A DNA stretch of 64,000 nucleotides from Rhizomys pruinosus (GCA_009823505.1 VZQC01007082.1:629549-693548), one strand, 5' to 3'. Shown: positions 10,730-23,790, numbered from the stretch's first letter. Notes: generated by a model from the letters alone, not told the origin. Program-made: numbers and translations.

Positions 10730-11826
10730 CTGTGTCTGTGTGTTGGAGAGTTGAGTATGGAAAAACTGAACCAAAAATCTTAACACTGGTAACTCATGAG
10801 AGAGGTTTTACATAAAGTAACTTAATTATTTTTCTGTTTCCCAAAGGCTCTGCAGTGCATATATGTCTTAAATAACAAGAAAAAGTGTATATATTTTTAA
10901 GGATCCCAATGTTAAGCATAAACTTTCAAGAAGGCAGGGGCGACCTGGCTGGAGTCAGGCTGGTAAATACTCTGGTTCCTGAGAAATCCTGTCTCAGGTA
11001 GACATAATAAGAACATTCTTAAATTTGGTCAATCTGTTGACTTTAATTTGCTCAAGAATGAACCTGTTTCCCCAAGTCAGGCTTCCTCCTCCATTTCCTT
11101 CTTAGCCAGGTGAAGAATGCCAGCCTCCCCCTGCCTCTCTCTCATTTAGGCGTTTTTCTTATCTCTTGCAGTAATTGAAGAAAGTTAACCCAGGAACAGA
11201 GGACATAAAGGAGATAAGGCCTAGAGCTTAATTCAACCTGCATTTTAACAAGCTGCCTTCTGCTTTCACAGGATACACCCCACAGAGGCGATTACAGAAG
11301 CCTGCTTCTCTGCCCAGCCTCCTTCCTGCTGGGCCTCTCATCTCTCCACCTGCAGGAGCTGTCCTGCCCCAATTCCTGGGGCAGTCAAGTGGTGGGGCAC
11401 AGCTTCCCCCTCCCTGAGGACTGACCTAGAATGCAGAATCCAACCTGGACTCCCTCTCTGACAACAGGAAGCCAGGAATGTGGCTCCAGGGCCTGCACTA
11501 GCTCTGCATTTCCATTTCATCCAAAGGCTCTCACCCCACCATAATTACAGTGAAATCTTTGAAGTATTCTGCAAGTTAGCTCAGGCTACCTCATGTGACC
11601 ATGTTATTTTTTTGAGTACTTCTTCTTAGAATATGCATAACTTGACCCTGCTGTTGTTGAAATTCAACTTCTATTCATCCTTCAAGCTCATTTCAAGCAC
11701 CGTCTCCTGTTCTACACTCCTCTACAAAGCTTCCTGGATCCTCTGTTCTGCACGCTCCTTAGTCTTCTTTTATACACACCTAAAGTAACTCAATAAATCC
11801 CAGTTAGTCAGAATAGCTAACAGCCA
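10381..11826. other. Mostly unassigned sequence
   Basis: No gene is supported. Apart from the GT microsatellite and a possible L2 tail near 11655-11790 (ttcatccttcaagctcatttc), I recognise nothing. The open frames here are short and lack coding character. Confidence 0.5.
10687..10729 (+). repeat. (GT)n microsatellite
   Basis: About 20 GT units followed by degenerate GT-rich sequence. Confidence 0.95.
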
Positions 11827-12078
11827 TGTTAGGTCTGGCTCTCCCTGCATTCCAAGGGTGCACAGATGTCCACTTCCTCCAGAAACTGTCAATCTGTGAC
11901 CTCTTCCCCTTTACCTGAGCTCCTGCCCAAGCCATTTAAAGGGACATGACCCCGATGCCATCTTCAATGTTGGCTGCCATGTGTTAACAACAGGCTGTTC
12001 AGCCCTGACTATCCCAGAAGTAAATATGTCCCTGAGCGACCTTAAGCCTCGTGTCTGTCCTTCTTTATCTGGAGTACA
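11827..12078 (+). mobile_element. Possible solo LTR
   Basis: A segment with TGTTAGG...GTACA ends that finishes with an R/U5-like stretch (cttaagcctcgtgtctgtcc, then ttctttatctgg). No second copy lies in the window and no clear target duplication is seen. Family not recognised. Confidence 0.35.
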
Positions 12079-13380
12079 CATCTACATAGATCTAGCCATA
12101 CGCAGATTAATTTTAACAGCCCACAGCTTGCTAACAACCCACAGCTAATAGAGAAACGTCACACAGCCTGATACTGTACAAGATCACTTTTCTGAGCCAG
12201 TCTTTCCACCACCTCCACTCCCTAAATCTCCACCCTCTTTTCAGTAGCTAAAGCATGTCATCTCAAATGTCCATCTCAGCCCATTAGATATAGGAGCTTG
12301 TTTGGACTTGATAGTCATGGCTCCCAGCTACACAGTTGGTAAGGTTTGCTCTCCAAATATCAAACCACATTCTATGATTGATATTCTGTCAAAACTACAA
12401 AGTACCTCTTTGCTGCCTAAGGGTAGAAAATTGGTAGAAGAGGATACATACTGGCTTATAGTTCTGGCTCCCTCAGAGCACTGAATTCCTTGAAGGCATA
12501 GAGACATTCTCATTCTGTTTGTGTGACCCTCGCTTGAGAATGCACTGTGACACCGGTGGTGGAAGAGCTGGGAATACCTGGTACATTAATGAGCAAAGGG
12601 GAAGTGACAGTCCCTGAGTGGTACTGACTACAAACCTGGAGCTTGTCTCAGTGTGAATGCTCGGGTTCTGCAGTTCCTAGACAGAACACCATCATCGGGT
12701 GCATAGCTGTCACTATGGAGCAAGGGACCACTTTTCTGTCATGCAGGTCCCTGGCTATTGACTCACAGAAGTGGGTTTTTCCAAGATCTTACTTATCACT
12801 CTGGGCAAGAGTGAAGGTTGCCACTTGACAGCCGAATCCAAGTGTTCTGCCTGGACTCTGGCTATAGGCTGCCTACACATTAATCTGTCCCCACCTGTAA
12901 ATCCCAAATCCCCAATGTCAGCTGTTACCTGGAAGCTGAGTCATCGTGCAATGCCTTTTCTAAGGAAACATTTTCATTTTGTATATAGCAAAATTCTTCT
13001 AGGTATTAATCATGACAGCAAAAATGGCCAGAAGTGAAACACAGTGAAGTAAATATACAAAGGGAGATCTCGCACTGAATTTCAATACATAGTGATTTTC
13101 TTTCTAAATATGACTATAATGACTTTCACTACTTTAAAATTTAACTATAATCTTGAATGGAAGTAGCTCAAGTTATATTTGCGTGTCTTCTAAATTGCCA
13201 CAGACTCTCAATCTCCCATTCAAATACAGCCACATAGAGGTGCACAAGGGTGGAAGACATCTCTATGCCAGAGGTAAGTGCAAATAATTCTAAGCAGTCT
13301 CAGTATAATCATGTATAGGTGAGTCCATGAGTTAGGGGCCAAGTGTATGTTGATGTTTCTGTCAATTAATGTAGATATTG
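12079..13380. other. No element recognised
   Basis: About 1.3 kb of apparently unique DNA. Short open frames at 12302-12484, 12643-12828 and 12771-13037 overlap in different frames and show no protein family signature. Confidence 0.5.
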
Positions 13381-13384
13381 GGGT

Positions 13385-13530
13385 TTTTTTTTGTTTGTTT
13401 GTTTGTTTTGTCTTTTTGAGATAGAGTCTCCCTATAGCCTCAGCTACCCTGGAACTCACTCTGTAGACCAGGCTGGCCTCGAACCCACCTGCTTCTGCCT
13501 CCCGAGTGTTAGGATTAAAGTCAGTTCTAG
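13385..13530 (-). mobile_element. B1 SINE, antisense, truncated
   Basis: The typical reverse-strand B1 signature is present (gagatagagtctccctatag, ctgtagaccaggctggcct), with a T-rich GTTT tail. The B1 head is missing where it meets the next SINE piece. Confidence 0.85.
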
Positions 13531-13616
13531 CCACCATGTGGGTGCTGAGAATTGAACCTGGGTCCTCTGCAAGAGCAGTTGGTGCTCTTAACTGATGAGC
13601 CATCTCTCCAGTCCCA
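13531..13616 (-). mobile_element. B2/B3 SINE head, antisense
   Basis: The reverse strand reads gggactggagagatggctca and continues to the cacatggtgg segment, i.e. only the tRNA-derived head. It abuts a B1 fragment in the same orientation, so the two form an apparent composite element. Confidence 0.8.
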
Positions 13617-13724
13617 TAGATATTGTTAAGTCATGTTGACTTAAAATAATTAAAAATTCAACAGTAACTGAAGCAATTGATTATAACTTAGATCATAAAA
13701 ATATTTGGTGATGAAAACTAGATA

Positions 13725-13860
13725 TGGTCATACAGGCCTGAAATTCCAGCACTGAGGAAATATAGGCAGGCAGGATTAGATGTTCAGAGTCATCCCTGGC
13801 TACCTAAGGCTTTCAAGACCAGTCTGTGCTACATGGAAACCTGTGGGAAAAATTGTTTCA
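13725..13860 (+). mobile_element. Old B1/B4-like SINE
   Basis: A decayed B1 layout: cctgaaattccagcactgag, then aggcaggcaggatta, then ggctacc...ccagtctgtgctacatgg. Heavily diverged. Confidence 0.5.
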
Positions 13861-13924
13861 GGGATGAAAATTTCATTACTGAAATGATTTCTATTTGGTG
13901 GGACATGGGAATAATATAGTTATG

Positions 13925-14335
13925 AGCTCTAATATGTACCCCTCCCTGAATCCATATGTTAAAGCCATAAGTCCCAGCCCCTGGTAATGTGACTGTATTT
14001 GCATATAGGACTCTCTAAAAGGTACTCACCCTAAATTGAGATCAATATAGTGGATCCTAAACCAGTCTGACTGATGTCCTTGTGAGAAAATTTGGACATG
14101 GAAAACATGTTCACGGGTATGAGGTCATAGGCAAGAGGCTAGACCTCAGAAGACACAGCGTGTATGGTGGTGGCCCTCTGCAAACCAAGGGCAAGAACCT
14201 TAGAGAAGCCAATCCTGTGATCCCTTGATCTTGACTGTGTAGTATTCAGAACTGTAAGAAAGCACATTTCTCTTTTTGAAGACACCCAGCCTAGGGTATT
14301 GCATGGTGGTAGTCCCAGCAATCTGTTATAAGCTC
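13925..14335 (+). mobile_element. MLT1-like ancient LTR
   Basis: It follows the MLT1 order: gaatccatatgttaaagcc, then gtgactgtatttgcatatag, then a segment like gatcttgactgtgtagtatt. Strong decay is expected for an LTR family older than the rodents. Confidence 0.6.
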
Positions 14336-14423
14336 TTTGTTGACTTAAAAATAAGTAATAAAACCTCAACAACAACTGGAGAAATTGATTATAGCTTAGG
14401 TCACAAAATAGTCCTGCCAGTGG

Positions 14424-14512
14424 CACATGCCTATAATCCCAGCACACAGAAAGGGGGCAGGAGGATTAGGAGTCAAGATTCATTCTCAGCTCCTTAGCTA
14501 TACAAGATCGAT
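14424..14512 (+). mobile_element. Old B1/B4-like SINE fragment
   Basis: cacatgcctataatcccagc followed by ggcaggaggattaggagtc is a decayed B1/B4 head. Only about 90 bp remain. Confidence 0.5.
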
Positions 14513-16386
14513 TTTCAGAAGTTGCTGTGTTTTTAATTCTCTACAGACAACACAGCCCTAGGGTGAACTCTGCTCATTCTCCTCTCACTAGCTGTCATTC
14601 ATTGCCCTCCTAATGTGGCTGAGCCTCTGCTCTCTGAAAGACAGTCCAGGAATCCTCTAGCTGAACTGGTAACCCTCCTGCCAGGCAGTACTAGTTGCTT
14701 TGTTATGAGAAACCATGATTCCCTGATAAACTCTAAATGATTACTGGCACATGCAGATGTACCATAGGAGAAATCCACCCTGGTCACAGAAGCAGAGACA
14801 TGTCTGAGACATCTAGGCAGGGATCTTAGTGGCCTAGGAATCCGTTCAACGGAAATACCCATGGCAGGGACCCAGAGCCACAGGCAGTGACTTCACATAG
14901 CTGCTACAGCATTAGCAGGTGAGAAGTAAAGAGGGAATTGTCTACAGAGGTACTGAGAGGTACACAGACTTAGAGGTGTTGATACATTACAGAGAAAATG
15001 ACCCAAGTTCAATCACAGGGTCAGCCAGGGATTTCCTTCTGGCCCCTGCCTAGAGAAAGGTCTGTGACACACACCAGTGAATATTTCAGGAAGCGCACTC
15101 TGGCCTGGCAATCAAAGAGGATCAATCAAGGATTCACTAAAGAGACACTGTAGAGACAATGCCCAAAGCTCAGGACACTGGCATCCCACATTCAGAGCAA
15201 GGAACAGGAAGGTCCATATAGTAGATTTGGGGGAACCTCTATTGGGATACCTGTCTCTCCATCTTCCCTACTAGGACACATCCATCTTCCTATGAGTAAG
15301 CCCTTTGCCCTCAAGATACAGTTTCCTGGTTTGTGTGAAGATGCTCATAAATACCCTTTGCTGTATGTCAAAAACTGCGAAGCTGAGGCCATTTCATATG
15401 AATACAAGTTTGCAGAAAGCAGAGAAGCTTGGGGGGCACTGTAGGGTTAAAAACCCAGAGATGGCTTCTTTGCAATCTCCAGTACTACTCCATGCTCCCT
15501 TTTTAAACAACACAGCGTCTTAGAGACCTAAGTAGTCACTGAAGTTAAGCCTAATTGGTGAGGAAGGCAAAGAATAACAACTTAAGGACATGGGCTAACA
15601 GGTGCCGGTCGGACAGCAAGGGTCTTCCACCCTCCACGGCTGCCTCTCATGTGCATGCATAGGGAAACCAACCTCATCGTCCCTAACCAGCCTTTGCTCT
15701 GCACCACTTGCTAAACTCAGAGCCCCTTCTTGCTTTCACCCCCCCCCCTTTACTCTGCCGTGCTGCAGTGGTAATAATTTCAGTTACAGTCTAGGTCATT
15801 ATGCCACCCCCGGGGGCTCCCGCTGCTGAGCTCAGCTTGTTCTGGCGGGGAGTTACTTGGCAAAGGCAAACCCCCCAAATGGAGCTCAGACAGTTTTCAA
15901 TTATAGATCAGTAGACTTCACCCTGCTGAGCTGCTCCTGCAGAACATCTGCAGGCGGGAGGGGCGAGGCTGGCAAGTAGGAAGAAAGCAAGGTTTAGTTT
16001 CAATAAACCATGCATTGAACACATTTCTTCTATGCACCCACCCTCTACATCTGTTGTAAACTTTTTCTATTGGTATAGAATGGCTAAAGTGACAATAGAA
16101 ATATTACTTCCATAGAGAGAGAGATTTTGTCGCTAACATTAGGTTTAGAATTATCTGAGCATCATGGTAATCAAAAGCAGCCCAACCTTCATTCTGTCTT
16201 TGTAAATTCCCCCCAGACAATGTTCTCCAATGATGTTTACCTAGGGCATTCTTCCCCATTCCACACCCTTGGCATGCTGCAGTCTATCTGGCTGTCAGTG
16301 ACTTTGCATCATGGCAAACATAGCCAATCACTATTTTAAGATCAGACTCATCAGATCATCAGATACTTCCTCTTCAGATCATTAGA
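14513..16386. other. Low-repeat sequence
   Basis: No repeat or gene recognised over 1.9 kb. A GC-richer part near 15700-15970 (C-tract, ctgcaggcggga) stands out in composition only. Confidence 0.45.
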
Positions 16387-16397
16387 TACTTCCTCTT

Positions 16398-16563
16398 TTT
16401 TTTTTTTTTCTTTTTTTTTTGGTCTTTTTGAGACGGGATCTCCCCATAGCCCCAGCTTCCTGGAACTCGCTCTGTAGACCAGGCCAGCCTTGAACTCACA
16501 GAGATCTGCCTGCATCTGCCTCCTGAGTGCTAGGATGAAAGGTGTGTGCTGCCACGCCCGGCT
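16398..16563 (-). mobile_element. B1 SINE, antisense, with target duplication
   Basis: Full-length reverse-strand B1 with poly(T) start and gccgggcg-type head at its right end. The direct repeat tacttcctctt (16387-16397 and 16564-16574) flanks it. Confidence 0.93.
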
Positions 16564-16959
16564 TACTTCCTCTTCTTAACAGGCAGATGGTGGGAGGTGT
16601 ACAAAAAGAGAGGTATCCTTCTAACAAGTTGAAGAGTGACAGCGCCTTCCTACCTTAGAACTTCAGAAAAACAAAAACAAATTAGGGCCAACAAAGATGC
16701 CTTGGAGTTCTTGCTGTGAGAGCAAATGTGGTTTCCCAGTTATGACAGTGGTTTTCAGCCTTGCTGAGTAGTCCTCTGTTCCTCTAGATAATTTCACATG
16801 GCTTTTTTCTATCAGGACAAATAAAGGCTTCTGCTATACAGATACTCTCCTCCTCAGGGGTTCTCAGCTTGGCAGAAGAGAAATTAAAAAAAAACAAACA
16901 AACATAAAGTAAAGGAGTGGTGGAAGTTGAAAGAACTCTGAAAGAAAAGAAAGCCTATT

Positions 16960-17350
16960 TCTTTTTGTATATACATATTTTTATAATTTCATACATCTAT
17001 ACAAAATATTGTGATCAGTTCATTTACCATTAACCTCTCTTTTGTTTTTTGTTTTGTTTTGTTTTGTTTTTTTGGTCTTTTCGAGACAGAGTCTCCCTGT
17101 AGCCCCGGCTGTCCTGGAACTCACCCTGTAGACCAGGCTGGCCTTGAACTCACAAGATCCACCTGCCTCTGCCTCCCAAGTGCTAGGACCAAAGGCATGC
17201 GCCACCATGCCCAACCGATAACCTCTCTTATTCCCCTCCACTTTGACCAGTTAGGAGTCTCTGCTTCATTGTCACCTTCAATAAAAAGAGACATCTCTGA
17301 CCAATGCTGAGAGCTTCATTAGTCTACGTGCATAGGCAGAAATATTTATA
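16960..17350 (-). mobile_element. Probable Lx-type LINE-1 3' UTR, antisense
   Basis: T-rich sequence (ataatttcatacatctatac) continues after the inserted B1 with ttcccctccactttgacc. This resembles the antisense Lx 3' tail, clearer at 53330. The extent is approximate. Confidence 0.4.
17042..17218 (-). mobile_element. B1 SINE, antisense, with target duplication
   Basis: Full-length reverse-strand B1 bounded by taacctctctt on both sides (17031-17041 and 17219-17229). GTTTT repeats make up its tail. Confidence 0.93.
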
Positions 17351-17774
17351 AAGCAGTTGAATCACATGTACATTTAGCAAACAATCTATAGTAAATACTC
17401 ATTAGGGCCTGTGACATTCCTAGATGTAGGCTTTTGAGGATGTTTATGCTATACTATACTAACGCCCTTGAAGTAAGTCTCAAATCCAATTAGAAAGCAG
17501 TTGGTTACTGAAACGGACATGCCACTGTCACACGACTGAGAATATCTTACTTGGCAGGTTGAAACTGTTACATACACAGTCTACAAGTGGATCATTGATA
17601 ACTATGTACCTTAAGAGTTTGCATAACATCTTCCAGCATCATGAGCATTAGCAAGCAGGGAGGAAGCTTCCAACTCAATTCCAACTTGATTCTTCTGTTT
17701 CCTGTATACAAATTATGTGTTACGTGTCTGATAACTGTTGGACATCCCATTTCTAATGCAGACTAAGTGGGTAT
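17351..17774. other. No element recognised
   Basis: About 420 bp of unassigned sequence; it may include further decayed LINE-1 tail from the element on its left. Confidence 0.4.
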
Positions 17775-18140
17775 ATGCATTGGTCATTTTGGCCTGCTCT
17801 AACAAAGTGCTATTAAATGAGTAGTTTAAACAGCTGCTTAAATTTCATTTCCCAGAGTTTAGAGGCTAAAAGACCTAGATCAAGGTCTAGTAAGGATGGT
17901 TCCTTGTAACAGACACCTATCTACAGTCCCCTTTTTGGCTTGTCCTTAAGGAAGGAAGAGAGTACAAGAGAGTACACACAACCACAGTCCCTCTTCTCTG
18001 GATACTCAGTGCAAGTGGAGCTTGACCCTTATGACCTCATTTAAACTTAATTGCTTACTTTGAGGATCCTTTTCCAAATACAGTCGCACTGAGAATCAGA
18101 TCTTCAACATATGAATTTGGAGATTCCACATCAGCAAGAT
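17775..18140 (-). mobile_element. MLT1-like ancient LTR, antisense
   Basis: The reverse complement of the MLT1 5' part is visible at the right end (tccaaatacagtcgcactga, then cttcaacatatgaatttgg). The left end has ctgctctaacaaagtgct, like the MLT1 terminus. Confidence 0.6.
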
Positions 18141-19180
18141 CATTGAGATTGTCTTTGTCCCTTTCAGCTAGATAGAAACAAGGTCAACGCCTGCTTGCTT
18201 GACTTAGCAGTAAGTAAAACAATGAACAAAAGGAACATAGTTAGAAATAAAAATAGAATAATACCAACTAAAGGAATTTTTATCATTATTATGCCAGCTT
18301 CAAAGCACTAAAGGTAGTATACTTTGAAGAGCCAAACTTCAAAGATTTCTGAATCACAGTCTCCACAATGTAGCCAGAAGGGAAACCCAGCACAGGCCTT
18401 TAGTATCAGGAACATGAGCTTTGGAGTCAGGTTCAAATCATATTCTGTTAGCTGTGCAGCATTGTAATGTTATACAAAGCCCTGTTAATTTACACTATTG
18501 TCTCGATAGGGACAGCATCTCCCAAAGGTCCATGAGCTAGAAGTTTGGTTCCCCAAGTTGTACTTTCTTGAGGTACTGTGGACCTATAGGAAGTGAGGGC
18601 CTAAAGCAGAGTCCTTAGGCCTTTGAGAATATATCCTCAAGGGGCATTGTGGTACCCCAGTTTCTCAGGCTCTCTCTACCTCTTGGTTCAAAATATGAAT
18701 ATCACTTGGACACAAGTCCCTGCTGTGATATGACAACCTCACTAGAGGCCAAAATAGATGAGCCATCTAATTTTGGACTTGAAACTCCAGAATAACTTGC
18801 TTAACTAAACTCTTTAGTCCATAAACAATCAGTCTCAATATTTAATTATATTAACATGAGGCTAACTAATATGCTCTACTTTTATAAACAAAATAACTCC
18901 TTTTTTCTTAAGGATGAAATAAGATATCAAATTAAAGTTGCAATACCTCTGAATTTTTATCTGTTCATGCAGTTCGAGTAGAATTGTTTCCAGTCCATGC
19001 ACAAGAGATATCAAACATAACTTAATTATGGTTCTTAGCCATTTTAGCCATAAACTATGACTTGAGTTTAGCCATAAACTTCCCTTGAGAGCCCATGCCC
19101 ATGCTCTTGGGTATGCTTCATTCTTTTCCTGCATAACTTCTTTCTATTCTTTTTTTTTTTTTTTTAAGAAAGTCAGATCT
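18141..19180. other. No gene; possible MIR trace
   Basis: Unassigned apart from a MIR-like trace near 18410-18480 (gagctttggagtcaggttc). No coding signal. Confidence 0.4.
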
Positions 19181-19410
19181 GGGGCTGGAGAGATGGCTCA
19201 GCAGTTAAGATCACCGACCGCTCTTAGAGAGGAGCCGGATTTGATTCCCAGCACCCACATGGCGGCTAAGGACCGTCTTAACTCCAGTTACAGGGGAATC
19301 CGACACCCTCTTCTGACCTCTGCAGCATTGCACAACATGGGTGCACCTACTTACGTGCGGATAGTACACTTATACACATAAAATAAAAAATAAATAAAAA
19401 GATTTATTGA
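19181..19410 (+). mobile_element. B2/B3-type SINE (no internal duplication)
   Basis: Complete head and body, lacking the short duplication found in most copies here (a single ctccagttacaggggaat). The A-rich tail runs into a GAAA/AAAAG microsatellite. Confidence 0.92.
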
Positions 19411-19471
19411 AAGAAAGAAAGAAAGAAAAGAAAAGAAAAGAAAAGAAAAGAAAAGAAAAGAAAAGAAAAAG
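19411..19471 (+). repeat. (GAAA)n/(AAAAG)n tail microsatellite
   Basis: GAAA units change to AAAAG units at the end of the SINE tail, a common expansion of retroposon poly(A) tails. Confidence 0.95.
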
Positions 19472-22400
19472 CCAACTCTGTTTCATGTTGGCTTGTCCTG
19501 AAAATCTTTTCTGTGTTGAATCCAAAGAGCCAGCTTTAGCTGGGTTAAGATCTTAAATGATTAAGGGAACTCCTCCAGGCTCCTGAGAGTGACAGCATGG
19601 AGCTTTGTCTTGTCTCCATCTCAGCCACTGTTTGCAGATCCAACCATTCAAAGTTAGCTCTTCCCTAGTATCTCTAGTTACATGGACCAGTAAGTTGGCC
19701 TCCATCATTTTTTTAAATTGATAGATGTGTTGAATCCTTTTTCCTCACCTTAAAAGGAACAATTAACAAAGTAATTAGACTCAGAAATAGGCTATTCAAA
19801 GTGTCCATCCTGATGGGGATCTGACTATAATGAGAAGGCCAGGGGAACCTCCTTATTCCTGGCTATGAAGCTGTCCCTCCATAGCATGCAGATGTAGATA
19901 TCCCCTACAAGTTGCCTTGTATCCTGAGATTCAGTCAATGCTTCTACAAGGCTGTAGCATGAAGTGATTTTTTAAAAAAAGACTAAACAAACAGCTAGGC
20001 TCCAGCTTGTTTACAGCCAGTCTTCAATAAAGTTATATTGTTGTGAATCCCCTTAGAGTAGCAGCCAAAAAGCAAGACAGGCAGTCAGGCACAAGAACAC
20101 TGAGGCCTATACCTTAGGGAATGGAAACATCTACTGAAAGCTTTGCACTCAAACAGTTATAAAAAGAGAGAATTGAGAGTGGCAGATGCAAGTCTTATTT
20201 AATTCTCAGTTCTGGGTAAGACTCCCTGTATCCTTGTTCCCTAGTCCCTGCTGGTCCCTAAATCTTCCCCTGTGTATGAATTTGCTGGAGTAGTCTTTAT
20301 GAGGAAGGATTTTTTTAAATAAATCCCAGTGATTCAATTTGTCTCATCACCCTAACTATCTCTGGAGGACATGTGCACATCGTGTTGTGGTGCAGTCTGA
20401 TTCCCTATAAAATCAGGCCAAAGCTCAGGAAGCTTGTTCCATCCTGGGGATTAAGCCAGAAACCCATTGAGAATTACTGGGAGGGGACATGAAGTACTCC
20501 CCATGTGCTATAGACATTCAGACTGAAGAAAAATAAATGTGCAATTGAGATATTTTAAATAAGTGTAGCATCCAATGGGAGGCAGAAACAAAACTCTACA
20601 GCCAAAAGCAACATAATTATGTGCTCAGTTGTGGCTAATCCTTAGGACAAACTAGATGAAATATTTTTGATCCAACAAAGAAGATTTTTTTAACACTTTA
20701 ATCAATATTGAGACATACTGGAAGCCAGCTTTCAAACTTTTTCCCTCTTATGTTGCCTGGGGAAGTTGACTAACAAAGAACTCAGAACAAGTTAAAGTTC
20801 TGGACTCTGGCCACTTACTGTTGCTTTCCATGTGATCTAGAAGTCTCTAAATCACCCCTGTCTGGCTTGATTTTTTATTCTGAGGCGATTGGTGGTAACA
20901 AGGCTAAGACACGTGCTTTTCCTTACCCTAAGCCCAGGCCCAATGGCCAGTAGAGAATAATGAGGCCAAGGATAACCAATGCTGGGCCTGGAGGTGTAAG
21001 CACAGTCTGCCCAGCTCCTTCAGCTTGCTGAGGACAGGGGGCACCACAGAGGGTTCTGCATTCCCTTCTCAACTTCCTGCTTCACAAGCTCTATATCACA
21101 CCATGGGATGGGCCAGAGGCCTACAAGTCTTACCTGATAGTTTATGCAAGGCCAATGAGTCTTCGTTTTCCCAGAGTTGCTGTCTGCACATTTATTTCAT
21201 CTTCATATATTTCACTTTCAGAAAAAGAATGACCTTAGAAACAGAGTTTCAGTGTCAACGCAATCTAGAGAAATGCCCAGGTACCAAGGTACTTTTGTTT
21301 GGCTTAGTGGGGCTGAGCCAGCTCGGTCCCAGGCTATCGACCTGGGCTTGCATTCAGGCTTTTAAGGATCAGCTCACTATGGTTTCCAGGGTGCTACTCA
21401 TACCTCATGTTTACTTCTTAGGTGTCTCATGGGGACAGGGGACCAGAGCACACTTCTTATTCTTCCCTCCTATTCTCCAAGCAAAGACACATCTGCCCTG
21501 CTAAGGACTTTGAGTCAAGGGGAGAGACTACATACCAGACCCATCCATCCAGGGCCCTGTTATTGAAGGAAGCAGTCTTAGCCAGCTATTGCAAAGAAGC
21601 TAACATCAAATCCCTGTCCAGAAGGATCAAGCAATGAAAGAGAATGTTGTCTGATGAGAGTAGTTCCTGGGAAATCCGACAGGGGTCAGTGGATCCTTCG
21701 GTGCTTTCGTTCTCTCTCCTCAATGAGGTGAAGGAGATAGATCTACGCTAGGCAGAATATGCTACGGGAGGCAGACATTCCAGTCCAGCCAAACACCAGG
21801 AGACCCCTTCAGTTACCATGGAAACCACTGTGGAAAGCTGAAGAGTAGATGGCACCCTTTAACTAGTTTTAAATGCAAATTCTACTGGTAATTAAGAGGC
21901 AAAGCACAGTTAGAACATTACAGGAGATATATAGTCTCTGGAAAGGTAATAAATGCTTGCCTTGAAATGGATATAATGAAAAATTTGACAGTGTGTCTCA
22001 GCACGAAATTCTATCTTTAAAAAACCTCCTCAACAGTTTCCATTTTCCCCTCCAGTTTTGAAAACTGTCACTCGGGCTTTTTTCTTTCTTTTTTTCTTTC
22101 CTTTTTTTTTTTTTTAAGCTGAGAGCTCAGGCTCATGAAGAAAACTGTTCTCATTAGCAGGTGTCTTCTCTCTTCCCCAGTGCTCTTGCTCGAGCCCTTC
22201 ATGAGCTGAAGTTCCATTGACATTTCAACTTCAATTTTCATGTCGTTCAGGAATCAATCTGTTTGAAGAGGAGGCTTTCTCTTCTGTTTGTTTTTCTTAG
22301 ACATGTTCCTTGGCATGAACAGACAAGTAAGTTCTTCTGTTAATAGGCCTTGGGTGTCCTCCTCCCAGGGCCTCCTCACAATCCCAGAGAATCACCTCCA

Positions 22401-23790
22401 CAGGCTTCCACTACTTTCCCAAGTAATTGCAAATTTTGTTTCAATAACTGCAAGGACAAGTGGAGAAGAGGGTTCAGTCATGGCATATTTGGACCCAGAA
22501 TTAAAGCTTCTAAGAGGACTTGCCCCCTCCAGATGGGTATTGTGGATGTGGTCTGAAATGGCAACGGCCCAGGCCTACTTGAGAAACTCAGCAGCTCCTT
22601 AATTAGGACCTCATTGCTTTTTGACGTCTACAGGTTTGATGAGAGCACTTGGCTCTGAGCAGAGGGTCTGTGATTGCAGACAGATCAGCTCAGCAGAGAT
22701 GTTCTCCCCGCCCCTCTGGCCCCACAGTGAGGCACAGGTGTGATCCTTTCTTCACCTTAGGCTTTCTCTATAGAGACCTTGACTAGTCTGTGCCTTATCC
22801 TATTAAGTCCATGTTTTAACTGTCATATATCAAGGCTGGCCCTTGAGTCCCACAAGTGTGATTGTTTAGACTGGGATGAGATACAAGGATGGGAAGGTGA
22901 ATGGCCTTTTACTTCTTTATTTAGATATGTCATTTCTTCTATCTGCATAATTATAATGTTAAAAATGAATCATAAGACCTTAGAACTAGAAGAATTATCC
23001 AAATTTACCTAATCCGTGGTTTCTAAATTTGGGATCCATTCCTTAGTGCTTAAGTAACCAGAAATATCCTGAAAAGCAAGATGATCTCTACTGCCAATGT
23101 CAAGAACGTAAATGGATCTATATAACATAATAAGTAAAATGAACTAGCAGTGCTGGATTACAACATACAGTGCAAATAGATGATCTAATTTATGACTCAT
23201 TAGATGGCCATATAAAGAAAATGCTGTGAATGATACCTAGTCCTTTGAAAACACTAACTTCTAGAATTATCTTGCCTCTACTTCTATCTATCAGGCAGAC
23301 TACTACAATCATTCAATGAAAAAAGAAAACCCAAAAAGTAAATAAGTAAAACTGGACATGTGGGTTTTCCTTGGGGACATTAGTGGTGCCTTAGGAAGAT
23401 ACATTCTCATGCTCAAGGTATCTTGCATACTGTGGCTGAATCCAGGCAAATCCTGAATGGAAGGAAGTCTGTAGGTACAATTTTCAACACTAGCCTCATG
23501 GAAGATGCTTCCTTCTCTCTGAAATGGCCAAACAATAGCTTGAAGTGAGAGGTTCCGTGGTGTCAATGTATCTGAAACGACGTAGAAGATAACTAGCAGT
23601 TCTAGATAAATAACCATGAAAATTAATGGAGACTACAAACGTGCATCAAATCTTCATAACACAGCTACATTATAAACTCAGCTCCAACCTTTAGTAGTAT
23701 TGGGATGAGGAAGATCAGTCAATAAAGGTGCTTTTATTTGAAGGTGAAAGTCACACACCTGTCCCTAAATGACTCCCACGGTTCTAATAA
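19472..23790. other. Long low-repeat block
   Basis: 4.3 kb in which I recognise no SINE, LINE or LTR, only a T-rich tract near 22081-22116. Open frames (for example 21025-21504, 159 residues) show no family signature, and none is flanked by convincing splice sites. 21770-22270 contains elements such as atgcaaat and ggtaattaag that could be part of a regulatory sequence. Confidence 0.45.

Noticed and set aside
21025..21504. 159-residue frame in the low-repeat block
   Set aside because: No splice sites, domain or codon pattern supports it. Two other frames are open over parts of it.
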